From Bubalus kerabau (Eukaryota; Chordata; Mammalia; Artiodactyla; Bovidae), in assembly GCF_029407905.1 (NCBI RefSeq), contig NC_073627.1, positions 128,973,697 to 129,037,696 on the forward strand: DNA of 64,000 nucleotides, in the 5' to 3' direction. The notes below the pieces were generated by a model. It had not been told where the DNA came from and made no database searches. It was given only the letters and a program-made list of their open reading frames with translations. Numbering within the stretch: position 1 is the stretch's first letter; every line of letters begins with the position of its first letter. The translations under genes and the position numbers were made by a program. This document shows, piece by piece, positions 31,142-42,888 of this stretch.

Positions 31142-31480
31142 CACCCCTGTAGGTCATCACAAAACACTGAGCTGAGCTCCCTGTGCTATACAACAGCTTC
31201 CCACTAGTTATCTATTTTATATAGAGTAATGTATATATGTCAATGCTACTCTCCCAATTTGTCCCACCCACTCCACCCCCTTTCTCCCCTGTGTCCACAT
31301 GTCCCTCTTTATGTCTGGGTCTCTATTCCTGTCCTGCAAATAGGTGCATCTGTACCATTTTTCTAGACTCCACATAAGAGTATTAACATATGATACTTGT
31401 TTTTCTCTTCCTGACTTATTTCACTCTGTATGACAAACTCTAGTTCCATCCATATCACTACAAATGACCCAATTTCAGGA

Positions 31481-31983
31481 AACAAGCATTTATGAGGCCT
31501 CCCCTATATCCCAGATGTCATGTTGAATTGGATCAAGTCATAGCTTCCAAGCCACTGTGATCTAATTGAGGATCTAAGATCTTGGACATGACCATGTGCT
31601 CCACATCCCAGTCTGGGCACACCCTCTAATCACTCATGTTCATTGAGGGCTTGTTGCATGTCAGGCACCCCTGTGAGCATTTTATGTTAGTTCACTTCAA
31701 CCTCATCTGTCATAGAGTAGGGGCAGCTTGTCTCAGATAATACTGGGGATCAGAGGGGATCACAATGTAACGTGGCCAAAATTACAGCTGGTAAATTGTT
31801 GAGTTGTCCTCAAAGTCCACACTCTGAACCACTGCCCCAGGCTGCTTCTCCATAAATATGTGATAAATGGACAAATAAAGAAGACATAAATACATGCCAT
31901 AAAAGAGACGTCGACCAAGCCAAGAGAAACAAGATTATGCCACAGTCATCAGAATATTATGCCAGATATTTTGTTTGAGGTTT
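31481..31983. other. Intergenic with MIR at about 31620-31800
   Basis: 'ttgttgcatgtcaggcaccc' and the following block match a forward MIR. No gene. Confidence 0.55.
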
Positions 31984-32183
31984 CATCACTCAGTCATGTC
32001 CAACTCTTGAGTGACCCCATTTACTGTAGCCCACCAGGCTCCTCTGTCCATGGAATTCTCCAGGCAAGGATACTGAAGTGGGTTGCCATTTCCTTCTCCA
32101 GAAGATCTTCCTGACCCAGGGGTCGAGCTCACATCTCCTGCATTGAAGGCAGATTCTTTACCACTGAGCCACCTGGGAAGCTC
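31984..32183 (-). mobile_element. Bov-tA SINE
   Basis: Reverse Bov-tA ending 'gagccacctgggaagctc'. Confidence 0.92.
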
Positions 32184-32364
32184 ATGCTTAAGGTAGGACT
32201 TGATAAACAAGCAATGGTGATAAGCAGAGGTCGGAGGTGTCATTCTAGGCTTGAGTAGAGGGAGCAAGTGGGTAAACACAGGTGGTCTGAATCGTCAGTT
32301 ATGGTGCCTATTCAGTGCTTCCAGGACCCCCTTCTGCTCCATCAGAACTGATTAGACCAGGGCT

Positions 32365-32690
32365 GTTTATGGACTGAATTGTCCCCCTGCCCCAAGTTCA
32401 TATGTTGAAGCCCTAGCATCCAGCTTTCTAGAATGTGACTTTATTGGGAGACGGGACATGTAAGAGGTGGGCCTGATGCAATCTGACTGGTGTCTCCTTT
32501 AGAAACGGAGCTAAAGACATAGAGACGCTAGGATGCAGGCGCACAGAGGAAAGGCCACGTGAGGACAGAGGGAGAGGGCAGCTCTCTGCAAGCCAAGGAG
32601 AGATCTCAGGAGAAAGCACAGCTGCTGAAACTTTGATCTTGGATTTCCGCCTTCTGGAACTGTGAGAAAATAAGAGTTCTGGTTTTTGGA
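32365..32690 (+). repeat. MLT1C-like LTR (ERVL-MaLR)
   Basis: 'tatggactgaattgtccccc', 'tcatatgttgaagccctagc' and 'aactgtgagaaaataagagt' in order match, from memory, an MLT1C-type LTR in forward orientation. This is an ancient placental repeat. Confidence 0.75.
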
Positions 32691-33945
32691 TTTTTGTTGT
32701 GGGGGGCCCTAGGAAACTGATATGACGGGTATAGGACTGAGCCAAAGACAGGAAAGCATAGACTGGCTGTGACGCACTGAGCGGAAGATAAACGGGAGAA
32801 GAGCTTTTCTCTTAGCAGGTCTGGGGAAGGAGCCAGGGATAGAGGTTGAAAGGATACCAGGAACTAGAATCAGGATGGTGGTGAGTTGAAGCACCAAGAG
32901 AGCCCCAAGAAACCCTAAGAAGCAAAAGGGACTAAGCCGGAGAGAAGAAAGTTTTAAGAAAAGGCCAGAAAGGAGAGAGACACGATCAAGAGAGACCACT
33001 TGGCAGGAAGGGAAGGAACCTTGCCCAAGAGTACTTCAGTTTCCATCATCTTCCCTGGTTGGGCCCTACCTCTTTCAGGGGAGTAACTGGAAACCCCTTT
33101 AATTCAAGGCAACTCAAGTGGATCTCCAAGCTGGCAGAAGGGAAAAGAGGAATGAGCCCTCTGACAAAAGTAAAGGGATGGATAAGAGCCAGGAGGCAGA
33201 ATGAGTGAGGTGAGAGAAGGGGAGGAGCCACAATTTGTGGGTGATGAGAGTGTGAAGGTGCCATTAATTGGCCTGGGAGCCAATGGATGCGGTGAGTGGA
33301 CAACAAGGACACCTCCGGTCTAGTTCCCATTTGGCTCTGGAAGATCATTATGGAAACAGGGTGGCCATTTAAAATCTATAGGCCATGCTGGGAGCTCTTA
33401 ATACTTCTTAGGAGCAACAGTCATGATCTGCCATGATCAGAATGTGCTCACTCCTTGGCTTCCTGCATCTCTCTGGGTGTCATTTGGTTCTTGGTCCCAC
33501 TGACAAGTGCTGGGCTCTTGTTTTGTGTCTCAAGGTCAGACTCCTGAAAGTGATGACCTGCTGGACAGAATGTCCATCACAGATGACAGATTTGTGTGGT
33601 TTATGACTGGCTCTTCTTGGGTCAGGTGCTCAGCCTTGGTTCAGTGAGCAGTGCTCTGGGGCACAGAATCTCACAGCACCAGTATGAATGCTCACACCCT
33701 TGGCACAGCTCTGTGGGCACAGCAGACTTACTGAGGCTTGGCCAGTCCTGTTAGTGTACTTCCCTTCCTTAAGCCCATGTCTTCTTATCCTTAAAATCAA
33801 GAACTTGGACCACACGATGTTTACAAGTCCTCCACATTCTGTGCTGTGTTAGCTAGGCCAACACTAGCTGCTGTAACAAATAGGCCAGCTCTCGACTGGT
33901 TTATTGTAATAGACCTTTATTTCCTGCTCATGGACAGCTGTAGAG
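32691..33945. other. Intergenic; old repeat around the hAT insertion site
   Basis: 32700-33850 shows no gene. 33850-33945 ('agctgctgtaacaaataggc' type) and its continuation at 39202-39280 look like one older interspersed repeat split by the hAT transposon. Confidence 0.45.
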
Positions 33946-34433
33946 CAGTAGTCCCCAGCCTTTTTTGTACCAGGAACTGGTTTCATGGGAGACAATTTTT
34001 CCATGGACTGTGGAAGGGGATGGTGTTGGGGTGATTCAGATGCATTACACTTATTGTGTACCTTATTTCTATTATTATTTGTGATATATAATGAAATAAT
34101 TATACAACTCATCATAATGCAGAATCCGTGGGAGCCCTGAGCTTGTTTTCCTGCAACTATATGGTTCTATCTGGGGGTGATGGGAGACAGTGACACCTGA
34201 AGTGTGATACTTATGTCCAGTCTACTCCATCATCTCATTTTCGTTGCTGTCACTGCAGAAAAGCCTGCTTCATAAAGATGAGGTATTGAAAACGGAAGCA
34301 GGCTCTCCAGTGCTTTTGCAGCAATCTCAGGACATTCCTCCTCGACTTTAATCCACAATGGATGGAGATTTCAAGTTGTCTCAAACATACTTTTAAGGGC
34401 ACTGTCATTTGCCGTCTCGAGCCATTGATCCTC

Positions 34434-34655
34434 TTATAGCATGAACAAGGTCGATTTAGCTGGCTTATTCACAAATGGGTCATGGATCCATTCCTTCCCA
34501 GTGTGGGGGGCTTTTGTGGTTGGGAAGTAATGTTTAAATTCTTTTGAAAGTTGAGATACGTGATCATGCATCAGCTTGGAGAAAGAAGACCCTGGCTCAG
34601 TCTCTTTCAAAGTCTCTGCTAATGTTTGAAACATGTCAACAATCCTGATGTTCAC
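34434..34655 (-). pseudogene. hAT transposase C-terminal remnant
   Basis: 73 codons including YFPTTKAPHTGKEWIHDPF, a stretch also found in ZBED5/FAM200/SCAND3-type domesticated hAT transposases. Flanking frames are interrupted by stops. Confidence 0.75.
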
Positions 34656-35014
34656 TCATCACCCTTATAATTTCAGTTTGGCTTTGAATATAGCTACTTT
34701 ATCTGCCAGCTTAACACAGTTGTTTTTCTCTCCTGAGATGATGGACTGAGTTCCTCGAACAGGTTGAACAGGTTTATCGACTCATTCTGTGTCACTGAAA
34801 TATGCTGCCAATGGTGACTGTTTTTCTAAAAGAAATCTCTAGAACTGCTCTCATAACTCAAAAACTCTGGCCAGCAACCTACCTTTAGAAAGTCATCTCA
34901 TCTCTCCACATAAGCCTTCTCTTATGAGATGAGATGCTTTGAGTTCAAATGGATGCTCTGCGTCTGTCTCCTCATAGAGCTGCATGAAGAGACCTGAGTT
35001 AAGGGCATGTAATT

Positions 35015-36148
35015 GAAAAAGCAAGAGAGTTCCAGAAAAATATCTATTTCTGCTTTATTGACTATGCCAAAGCCTTTGACTGTGTGGATCACAATAAACT
35101 GTGGAAAATTCTGAAAGAGATGGGAATACCAGACCACCTGACCTGCCTCTTGAGAAATTTGTATGCAGGTCAGGAAGCAACAGTTAGAACTGGACATGGA
35201 ACAACAGACTGGTTCCAAATAGGAAAAGGAGTATGTCAAGGCTGTATATTGTCACCCTGCTTATTTAACTTCTATGCAGAGTACATCATGAGAAACGTTG
35301 GTCTGGAAGAAGCAAAGCTGGAATCAAGATTGCCAGGAGAAACATCAATAACCTCAGATATGCAGATGACACCACCCTTATGGCAGAAAGTGAAGAGGAA
35401 CTAAAGAGCCTCTTGATGAAAGTGAAAGAGGAGAGTGAAAAACCTGGCTTAAAAGTCAATATTCAGAAAACAAAGATCATGGCATCTGGTCCCATCACTT
35501 CATGGGAAATAGATGGGGAAACAATGGAAACAGTGTCAGACTTTATTTTTCTGGGCTCCAAAATCACTGCAGATGGTGATGGCAGCCATGAAATTAAAAG
35601 ACGCTTACTCTTTGGAAGGAAAGTTATGACCAACCTAGATAGCATATTAAAAAGCAGAGACATTACTTTGTCAACAAAGGTCCGTCTAGGCAAGGCTATG
35701 GTTTTTCCAGTAGTCGTGTATGGATGTGAGAGTTGGACTATAAAGAAAGCTGAGTGCCGAAGAATTGATGTTTTAGAACTGTGGTGCTGGATAAGACTCT
35801 TGAGAGTCCCCTGGACCGCAAGGAGATCCAACCAGGCCATCCTAAAGGAGATCAGTCCTGGGTGTTCATTGGAAGGACTGATGTTGAAGCTGAAACTCCA
35901 ATACTTTGGCCACGTCATGTGAAGAGTTGACTCATTGGAAAAGACTCTGATGCTGGGAGGGATTGGGGGCAAGAGGAGAAGGGGACGACAGAGGATGAGA
36001 TGGCTGGATGGCATCATTGATTCGATGGACGTGAGTCTGAGTGAACTCAGGGAGTTGGTGATGGACAGGAAGGCCTGGCATGCTGCAATTCATGGGTCTC
36101 AAAGAGTTGGACACGACTGAGTGACTGAACTGACTGAACTGACTGACT
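35015..36148 (+). mobile_element. RTE-BovB LINE copy 3, inside the hAT element
   Basis: Starts at 'gaaaaagcaagagagttcca' in RT and runs to the tail 'ctgaactgactgaactgact'. RT reads in two main frames (35084-35404 and 35380-35922) because of a frameshift near 35315. A TGA interrupts before the tail. The YADD-equivalent region lies near 35360. No clear target duplication was seen. Confidence 0.93.
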
Positions 36149-36385
36149 TTAATGTGGTTGATAATTTTAATCACATCCTGCAAAGCACTGTTAAATTCAG
36201 GTGACTTTTTTCAGCTAGCCAGTATTTCTCTATGGATGACACAGTGCATAGATTCATATTCAGAAGGGAATTCTTTGACCTGAGACATGAAACCAGAAAG
36301 TCATCTGGTCATGGCAGCTACTTCATCTGTGCATATAACAACACAAAATGACCAATCCAGTTTTCCTGATATGTAATCATTCAAA

Positions 36386-37598
36386 TAATGCTCAAAATTC
36401 TCCAAGCCAGGCTTCAACAGTACATGAACCATGAACTTCCAGATGTTCAAGCTGGTTTTAGAAAAGACAGAGAAACCAGAGATCAAATTGTCAACTTCTG
36501 TTGGATCATCAAAAAAGCAAGACAGTTCCAGAAAAACATCTACTTATGCTTTATTGACTATGCCAAAGCCTTTGACTATGTGGATCACCACAAACTGGAA
36601 AAGATGGGAATACCAGACCACCTGACCTGCCTCTTGAGAAATCTGTATGCAGATCAGGAAGCAACTGCTAGAACTGGACATGGAACAACAGACTGTTTCC
36701 AAATAGGAAAAGGAGTATGTCAAGGCTGTATATTGTCACCCTGCTTATTTAACTTATATGCAGAGTATATCATGAGAAACGCTGGGCTGGATGGTTGCTG
36801 GGAGAAATATCAATAACCTCAGATATGTAGATGACACCCCCTTATGGCAGAAAGCAAAGAAGTACTAAAGAGCCTCTTGATGAAAGTGAAAGAGGAGAGT
36901 GAAAAAGTTGGCTTAAAGCTCAACATTAAGAAAACTAAGATCATGGCATCTGGTCCCATCACCTCATGGCAAATAGATGGAGAAATAGTGAAAACAGTGA
37001 CAGACTTTATTTTGGGGGGCTCCAAAATCACTGCAGATGGTGACTGCCACCATAAAATTAAAAGACACTTGTTCCTTGGAAGAAAAGTTATGACCAACCT
37101 AGACAGCATATTAAAAAGCAGAGATGTTACTTTGCTGACAAAGGTCTGTCTAGTCAAGGCTATGGTTTTTCCAGTAGTCATGTATGGATGTGAGAGTTAA
37201 ACGATAAAGAAACCTCAGTGCTGAAGGATTGATGCTTTTGAACTATGGTGTTGGAGAAGACTCTTGAGAGTCCCTTGGACTGCAAGGTGATCCAACCAGT
37301 CAATCCTAAAGGAAATCAGTCCTGAATATTCATTGGAAGGACTCATGTTGAAGCTGAAACTCCAATTCTTTGGCCACCTGATGTGAAGTACTGACTCATT
37401 GGGAAAGACCCTGATGCTGGGAAAGATTGAAGGTGGGAGGAGAAGGGGACGACAGAGGATGAGATGGTTGGATGGCATCACAGAATGGACATGAGTTTGA
37501 GTAAACTCCGGCAGTTGGTGATGGACAGGGAGGTCTGGCGTGCTGCAGTCCATGGGGTCACAAAGAGTCAGACACGACTGAGTAACTGAACTGAACTG
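36386..37598 (+). mobile_element. RTE-BovB LINE copy 4, inside the hAT element
   Basis: Begins 'taatgctcaaaattctccaa' and ends in the ACTGA-type tail. The 11-bp target duplication AATCATTCAAA is perfect at 36375-36385 and 37599-37609. RT is broken by deletions and stops: a lost segment near 36590, a frameshift near 36795, the YADD region changed to YVDD near 36825, and a TAA at 37198-37200. It appears more decayed than copies 2 and 5. Confidence 0.95.
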
Positions 37599-37823
37599 AA
37601 TCATTCAAAGACTTGAATAGTTCTGCAGCTGTGGTGTTGGTCAGCAACAGAAGTGCACATAATATAGCCTCAAGCACATCCTCAAAACAAGCACTGTTGC
37701 CTTGATGTCAACATTGGTAGACTCGTCAGTGTCAGCACTGTATGCCACAGTAACTCATTAATCCTTTCTAACAATTGAGCCTCAACATCCCCTGCTGTTT
37801 CATCAGTTCATCTAGTTATGGTG

Positions 37824-38200
37824 CTAGTTTGAAAGAGGAACATGTGCCACCATTTGAACTGCAGCCTCTCCTAAAAGCTCATGACAAATGTCCTTAGCAG
37901 CAGGCACGATGAACTCTTTAGCAAGAGTAAAGTGCTTCTTAGCTTTACCAATGAGGTTAGCCACTAAGAATGATGCTCTCAGTGCAGACACATTGGACGA
38001 AGTGATCGCCTTCAATAATTGTTTCTGTTCTTCATGTTCATGGGGTTTTTTTCTTTTAAAAGACTCCAAAGTCTTGTCTTTTAATGCAGGGTGCTTGGTC
38101 TTCATGTGGAATAGTTTTTAAGGTTTCAGGGCTTTGTTGTGTAGCCAGTCACCACATATTATACAAAGCAGGGTTGGAGAATGTGAATCACCTGTTGCAA
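37824..38200 (-). pseudogene. hAT transposase N-terminal remnant with BED zinc finger
   Basis: Two adjacent frames form one ancestral region. The BED finger cysteines (CIICGDW) are in the upstream part. A TAA at 38120-38118 falls between them and the finger histidines (HMKTKH). The KRKKPHEHEEQKQLL stretch and LIGKAKKHFTLAKEFIVPAA follow. The single stop and loss of the middle of the gene show it is not domesticated. Confidence 0.75.
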
Positions 38201-38362
38201 CAAACCCATAATTTAAGTTGGACTCGGTATTTTCTATTAAATGCAGTTTTCTTTTTGTTTGCAGTCTTAGAGGCTTCTGCTGTCTCATCATTGGGTTTTT
38301 CCCCAAGCTCTTTAGCAACATTTGTTTTTTCCTCATTTTGGCTAGGGTTAGTTTGCAGGCTT

Positions 38363-38636
38363 CAGAGAAGGCAATGGAAACCCACTCCAGTACTCTTGCC
38401 TGGAAAATCCCATGGACGGAGGAGCCTGGTAGGTTGCAGTCCATGGGGTCATGAAGAGTCGGACACGACTGAGCGGCTTCACTTTCACTTTTCACTTTCA
38501 TGCATTGGAGAAGGAAATGGCAACCCACTCCAGTGTTCTTGCCTGGAGAATCCCAGGGATGGGGAGCCTGGTGAGCTGCTGTCTATGGTGTCTCACAGAG
38601 TCGGACACGACTGAAGTGACTTAGCAGCAGCAGCAG
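38363..38636 (+). mobile_element. Bov-A2 SINE, inside the hAT element
   Basis: Forward Bov-A2 dimer ending in a CAG repeat (38623-38636). TTGCAGGCTT / TTGCATGCTT flank it. Confidence 0.93.
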
Positions 38637-39209
38637 CTTGCATGCTTACCAAAACTGTGACTGAGACAAGTGTTCAGTGCAGGAAAGAGGCATGGATGGG
38701 AGTGGTAAATAGAATAATGAGTGGGCCATGCACAAACTAAAATAAGTTGGATTCTGAGTTAAAGCCTGCCACCAGTTGCAACTTGTCACTTGCCACTGTC
38801 TGATAGGTTTTGATATGAGTCTGCAAGCAATTGATTTATTATGGTCTCTGTGCAGTCAAGCCTGTCTAATGATAATCTGTATTTGCAGCCACTCCCTAGT
38901 GCTAGCATTACCACCTCAGCTCCACCTCAGATCACTAGGTATTCAGGTCTCACAAGGAGTGCACAACCTAGATCCCTCACATGTCCACTTCACAGTAGGG
39001 TTTGCACTACTCTGAGAATCAGATGCCACTGCTCATCTGACAGGAGATGGAGCTCAGGCAGTAATGCAGGTGATGGGGAGTGCCTGTAAATACAGATGAA
39101 GCTTTGCTTGCTTGCCTGTTGCTCACCTCCTGCTGTGTGGCCCGGGTCCTAACAGGCCATGGCCCAGTATCGGTCTGTGACAAAGGCGTTGGGGACCCCT
39201 GGTATAGAG

Positions 39210-40189
39210 GACAGTTTCCTCTACATGGTGATTCAGGGACCTAGGCTCCTTCCCTGCCATTCTTTTCAGGCCTTTGAATCCTAAACCAGCAGGTGGGGAA
39301 GGAGAGGGTAGAAAAACACACTTGCTTCTTAACTGTCTTAGCCCAGAAGTAATGCACATCATTTCTGCTCGCATTCCATTGGTAGCCTTGGTCCCATGTT
39401 TGTTCCTAGATGCGGGGGTGGGCTGGGAAATATGCCCCTTGGTTGGGCAGGTCCTTGCCAGAAGCAGCTTCACTCTATGGCAAGGGAGTAGGAATTTCTG
39501 GTGGACAGCTAGCCCTGGTTCTGCTACAGGAGTAGGGTTCTGTTACAGGAGTAGGGTTCTGTTTTGAATTTGTCTCTAGCCCCTCCTCCCAGCAAATGGT
39601 CTTGTTTCCAGAGAGAATCTTGAAGGCAGTGGTCCTAATTTCCTAGTTTATTGCCTTGAGGCAGAGTAGGCAGAGTCCTACTTTATTGCCTGTAATAATT
39701 TTTACAGCTAGCTAAAGAGGCCTCAGCTGCTGAACAAAGCTTCAGTATCTCAAGGAGCCAGTGCCCACAGCCAGCAGGGACTAAAAAAGATTGCAGGAGT
39801 CTCAGAAAGAGAAAATAGGAGGGCAGTTCCTGATTCTGAATGAGAAAGCATGGGAAGGGTGGAAGAGCCAAAGAACAGCCAGTAGTGTTCCCAAACAAGG
39901 AAGGAGGCCACCACATACTGTCATTTCTCTGGTAAATATTTGACTATATGTTTGTTTTTCTCTGAGGAATTTTGGATGATGTGACATAAACTGGGCAGAA
40001 CATCAGAATATCAGAAGCACTCAACAAGAGGCCAGAGAAGCCCAAAGAACAATTCAGAGAAGCAGATTGCTCACCAGGGTGGCAAGCAGCGCTTTTCCAC
40101 CAAGATGTTTCCTCCAAATGCAAGGTGAGTTATCAGGGCCCAGCTTGAGACAAGTCATGCTGGACAACAGTGTTTTCCTGGCAACTGTC
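39210..40189. other. Intergenic, no gene seen
   Basis: 39210-39280 continues the repeat into which the hAT inserted. 39530-39560 holds a short direct repeat of 'ttctgttacaggagtagggt'. Nothing else was recognised. Confidence 0.45.
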
Positions 40190-40339
40190 TTCTTTTTTAA
40201 TTAAAAAAGTAATTTTTTACTTTTGTACAGTTGAAGTACAGTTGATGTACAACATTAGTTACAGTTTCACAGTGTAGTGATTCATAATTTTTAAAGGTTG
40301 TACTCTATTTATAGTTATAGAATATAGACTATATTCCAT

Positions 40340-40550
40340 GTGAAAGTGAAGTCACTCAGTCGTATCCGACTCTTTGTGATCCCATGGACTGTAGCCTACC
40401 AGGCTCCTCCATCCATGGGCTTTTCCAGGCAAGAGTACTGGAGTGGGTTGCCATTTCCTTCTCTGGGGGATCTTCCCAACCCAGGTATCGAACCTAGGTC
40501 TCCTGCATTGCAGGCGGACACTTTACTGTCTGAGCTAGTAGGGAAGCCCT
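40340..40550 (-). mobile_element. Bov-tA SINE nested in L1
   Basis: Reverse Bov-tA from 'tgaaagtgaagtcactcagt' to 'gagctagtagggaagccct'. Confidence 0.92.
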
Positions 40551-40667
40551 ATAGTCCCTATATTGCACAATACATCCTTGTAGTTTATTTTATGCATAAT
40601 AGTTTGTACCTCTTAATTTCCTACCCCTGTTTTGCCTCTCCCCCCTTCCTTCTTGCCACTGCATGCA

Positions 40668-40890
40668 TGCAGGCATCAAGTCATTTCAGTCGTGTCCGAC
40701 TCTTTGCAACCCTATGGACCACAGCCAGCTAGGCTCCTCTGTCCGTGGGATTCTCTAGGGAAGAATACCAGAGTGGGTTGCCACGCCCTTCTCCAGGGGA
40801 TCTCCTCCACCCAGGGATCAAAGCCACATCTTTTACGTCTCCTGTATTGGCAGACAGGTTCTTTATGACTAGTGCCACCTGTGAAGCCCT
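40668..40890 (-). mobile_element. Bov-tA SINE nested in L1
   Basis: Reverse Bov-tA from 'gcatgcaggcatcaagtcat' to 'gtgccacctgtgaagccct'. Confidence 0.92.
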
Positions 40891-41243
40891 CCCTCTCACC
40901 ACTGGTAACCACTAATTTGTTCTCTATATCTATGGGTCTGGCTTTTTGTTGCTGTTGTTGGTATATTCACTAGTTTGTTGTATTTTTTAGATTCTACGTA
41001 TACAGGATATCAATTGATATTTGTCTTTCTCTGTCTGACTTATTTCACTTAGCATAATTTCCAAGTCCATCCATATTGTTGCAACTGGCAAACATTTTGT
41101 CCTTTTTGTGGCTGAAAAGGATATCTTCTTTATCCATTCATCTGATGATGGACACTTGAGTTGCTTCATGTCTTGGCTATTGTGAATAGTACTGCTACAA
41201 ACGTTGTGGTGCATGTATCTTTTCAACTTAGTGTGTTTGTTGT

Positions 41244-41391
41244 TTTCAGATATGTACCCAAAAGTGGAATTTCAAAAGTGAAATTTCAGATATGTACCCA
41301 AAAGTGGAATTTCAAAAGTGAAATTTCAGATATGTACCCAAAAGTGGAATTTCAAAAGTGAAATTTCAGATATGTACCCAAAAGTGGAATT
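41244..41391. repeat. Tandem repeat, 40-bp unit, about 3.7 copies
   Basis: TATGTACCCAAAAGTGGAAT recurs at 41251, 41291, 41331 and 41371, an exact 40-bp period, with virtually no differences between units. The unit arises from L1 sequence, so the expansion is local and recent relative to the L1. Confidence 0.97.
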
Positions 41392-41824
41392 GCTAGGTCA
41401 TATGGTAGTCTATTTTTAGTTTTTTGAGAAACCTGGTGACTGTCTTTGTTATTGGTGATTCATGGAACCGGGAAGAAGGCATGCTTTATGTAATTTGGCA
41501 GGGAGCCCTGAGCAGAGAACCACAGGTAGGTTCTTGGGTCAGTGAACAGATTTCAGTTTGTCTTCATTCTGAAGTTACAGAATGGGAAGATCCCAGAGGA
41601 TCTGGGTTTGGAACCTGGCTCTGTAGTTTCTAGTAGATCTTCAAGCCTCAGTTTCCTCATCTGTTAATCAGTTTCCTCACTTATTAACCCCTGTCCTAAC
41701 CCACAGCTTTGTGAAGATCATATGAGAAAATAATATGAAAGGCATTTGAGAGCTGTAAAGTCATGTCTAGACGTCATGAATTAAGAATTCTCACTCAAAC
41801 ATTTAAACTTAAACATTTCATCTT

Positions 41825-42196
41825 CAGTTCAGTTCAGTCTCTCAGTCGTGTCCGACTCTTTGCGACCTCATGAATTGCAGCATGACAGGCCTCCCTGTCC
41901 ATCACCCACTCCCGGAGTTCACCCAAACTCACGTACATCGAGTCGGTGATGCCATCCAGCCATCTCATCCTCTGTCGTCCCCTTCTCCTCCTGCCCCCAC
42001 TCCCTCCCAGCATCAGGGTCTTTTCCAATGAGTCAACTCTTCACATGAGGTGGCCAAAGTACTGGAGTTTCAGCTTTAGCATCATTTCTTCCAAAGAACA
42101 TCCAGGACTGATCTCCTTTAGAATGGACTGGTTTGATCTCCTTGCAGTCCAAGGGACTCTCAAGAGTCTTCTCCAACACCACAGTTCAAAAGCATC
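41825..42196 (-). mobile_element. RTE-BovB 3'-end fragment with perfect target duplication
   Basis: Reverse BovB tail of 372 bp, from 'cagttcagtctctcagtcgt' to 'caccacagttcaaaagcatc'. The 14-bp target duplication AAACATTTCATCTT is perfect at 41811-41824 and 42197-42210. Confidence 0.95.
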
Positions 42197-42425
42197 AAAC
42201 ATTTCATCTTAAATGATTCTAAAACTAAAAAGACTACTCAAAAAGTAGAACCATTGCTTCCTGGTATGAGGGGATTCTCCGTTTAGATTGTTGCAAGATG
42301 TTATTGTGGGGAAGGAAAAAATAATATTTCCTCTATTCTTCTAGGTTCTTGACAAAGATACTCCTATAATAAAAAAAGATTAACAGGAGATAAACAAAAA
42401 TTCAATAACATGTATACCTTCTGTA

Positions 42426-42652
42426 TGGGATCCCCAGGTGGTGCTAGTGGTAAAGAACCTGCCAGCTGATGCAGGAGATGTAAAAGGCACAAGTTTGATT
42501 ACTGGGTTAGGGAGATCTCCTGGAGGAGGGCATGGTAACCCACTCCAGGATTCTTGCCTGGAGAATCCCATGGACAGAGGAGCCCGGCAGGCTAGAGTCC
42601 CTAGAGTCGCACAGAGTTGGACACAACTGGAGCAACTTAGCACACATGCACG
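42426..42652 (+). mobile_element. Bov-tA SINE
   Basis: Forward Bov-tA starting 'gggatccccaggtggtgcta'. Flanking duplication TGTATACCTTCTG at 42411-42423 and TGTATACCTCCTG at 42653-42665. Confidence 0.94.
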
Positions 42653-42870
42653 TGTATACCTCCTGAATACGTGGGAGATACCTAGGAAAACTGAGTTAAC
42701 TCTCCCAAATGACTGAAGTTGTCACCCTAAATACCATCTTCAGCTAAAGACAAAAAAAGATGTTAGGGTGAGGAGTCAGTTATTAGGAAAAGCACAGTAA
42801 ACAAGGGTAAGGTTATGAAAGAAATAAAAATGAATGGTGCTTTTTAGGACAGTTAAGAATGGAAGGGAGC

Positions 42871-42888
42871 AAAAAAAAAGGGGGGGGG
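42871..42888. repeat. A9G9 tract
   Basis: Nine A followed by nine G. Same form as the tract at 5798-5819. Confidence 0.9.

Larger units (their letters stand above)
30488..31480 (-). mobile_element. L1 LINE 3' end with two SINE insertions
   Basis: Antisense ruminant L1 tail: 'gtgttagtttctgctgtaaa', 'agttatctattttatatag', 'cctgacttatttcactctgt'. It is interrupted by a forward Bov-tA (30543-30769) and a reverse Bov-A2 (30867-31141). Confidence 0.88.
33946..39201 (-). mobile_element. hAT DNA transposon (ZBED-type transposase), near full length, dead
   Basis: Terminal inverted repeats: left CAGTAGTCCCCAGCC (33946-33960), right end reading inward CAGGGGTCCCCAAC (39201-39188). They are bounded by an 8-bp target duplication, CTGTAGAG (33938-33945) and GTATAGAG (39202-39209), six of eight matching and close to the TAGA-type preference of Charlie-like hATs. 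The minus strand carries broken transposase: a BED zinc finger near 38110-38170 (CIICG...HMKTKH) and a C-terminal segment (PTTKAPHTGKEW) at 34434-34655. BovB copies 3 and 4 and a Bov-A2 sit inside. After removing these about 2.6 kb of hAT remains. I cannot name the Repbase family. Confidence 0.85.
40190..41440 (-). mobile_element. L1 LINE 3' end with two Bov-tA insertions
   Basis: Antisense L1. 40987-41226 on the minus strand still encodes an ORF2 C-terminal fragment (NSQDMKQLKCPSSDEWIKK, WMDLEIMLSEISQTEKDKYQ). It is interrupted by Bov-tA at 40340-40550 and 40668-40890 and expanded by a 40-bp tandem repeat at 41244-41391. Confidence 0.88.

Noticed and set aside
41244..41391. 40-bp periodic repeat as a CRISPR array
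   Set aside because: The units are contiguous identical copies without unique spacers, in a mammalian L1 background. It is an ordinary minisatellite.
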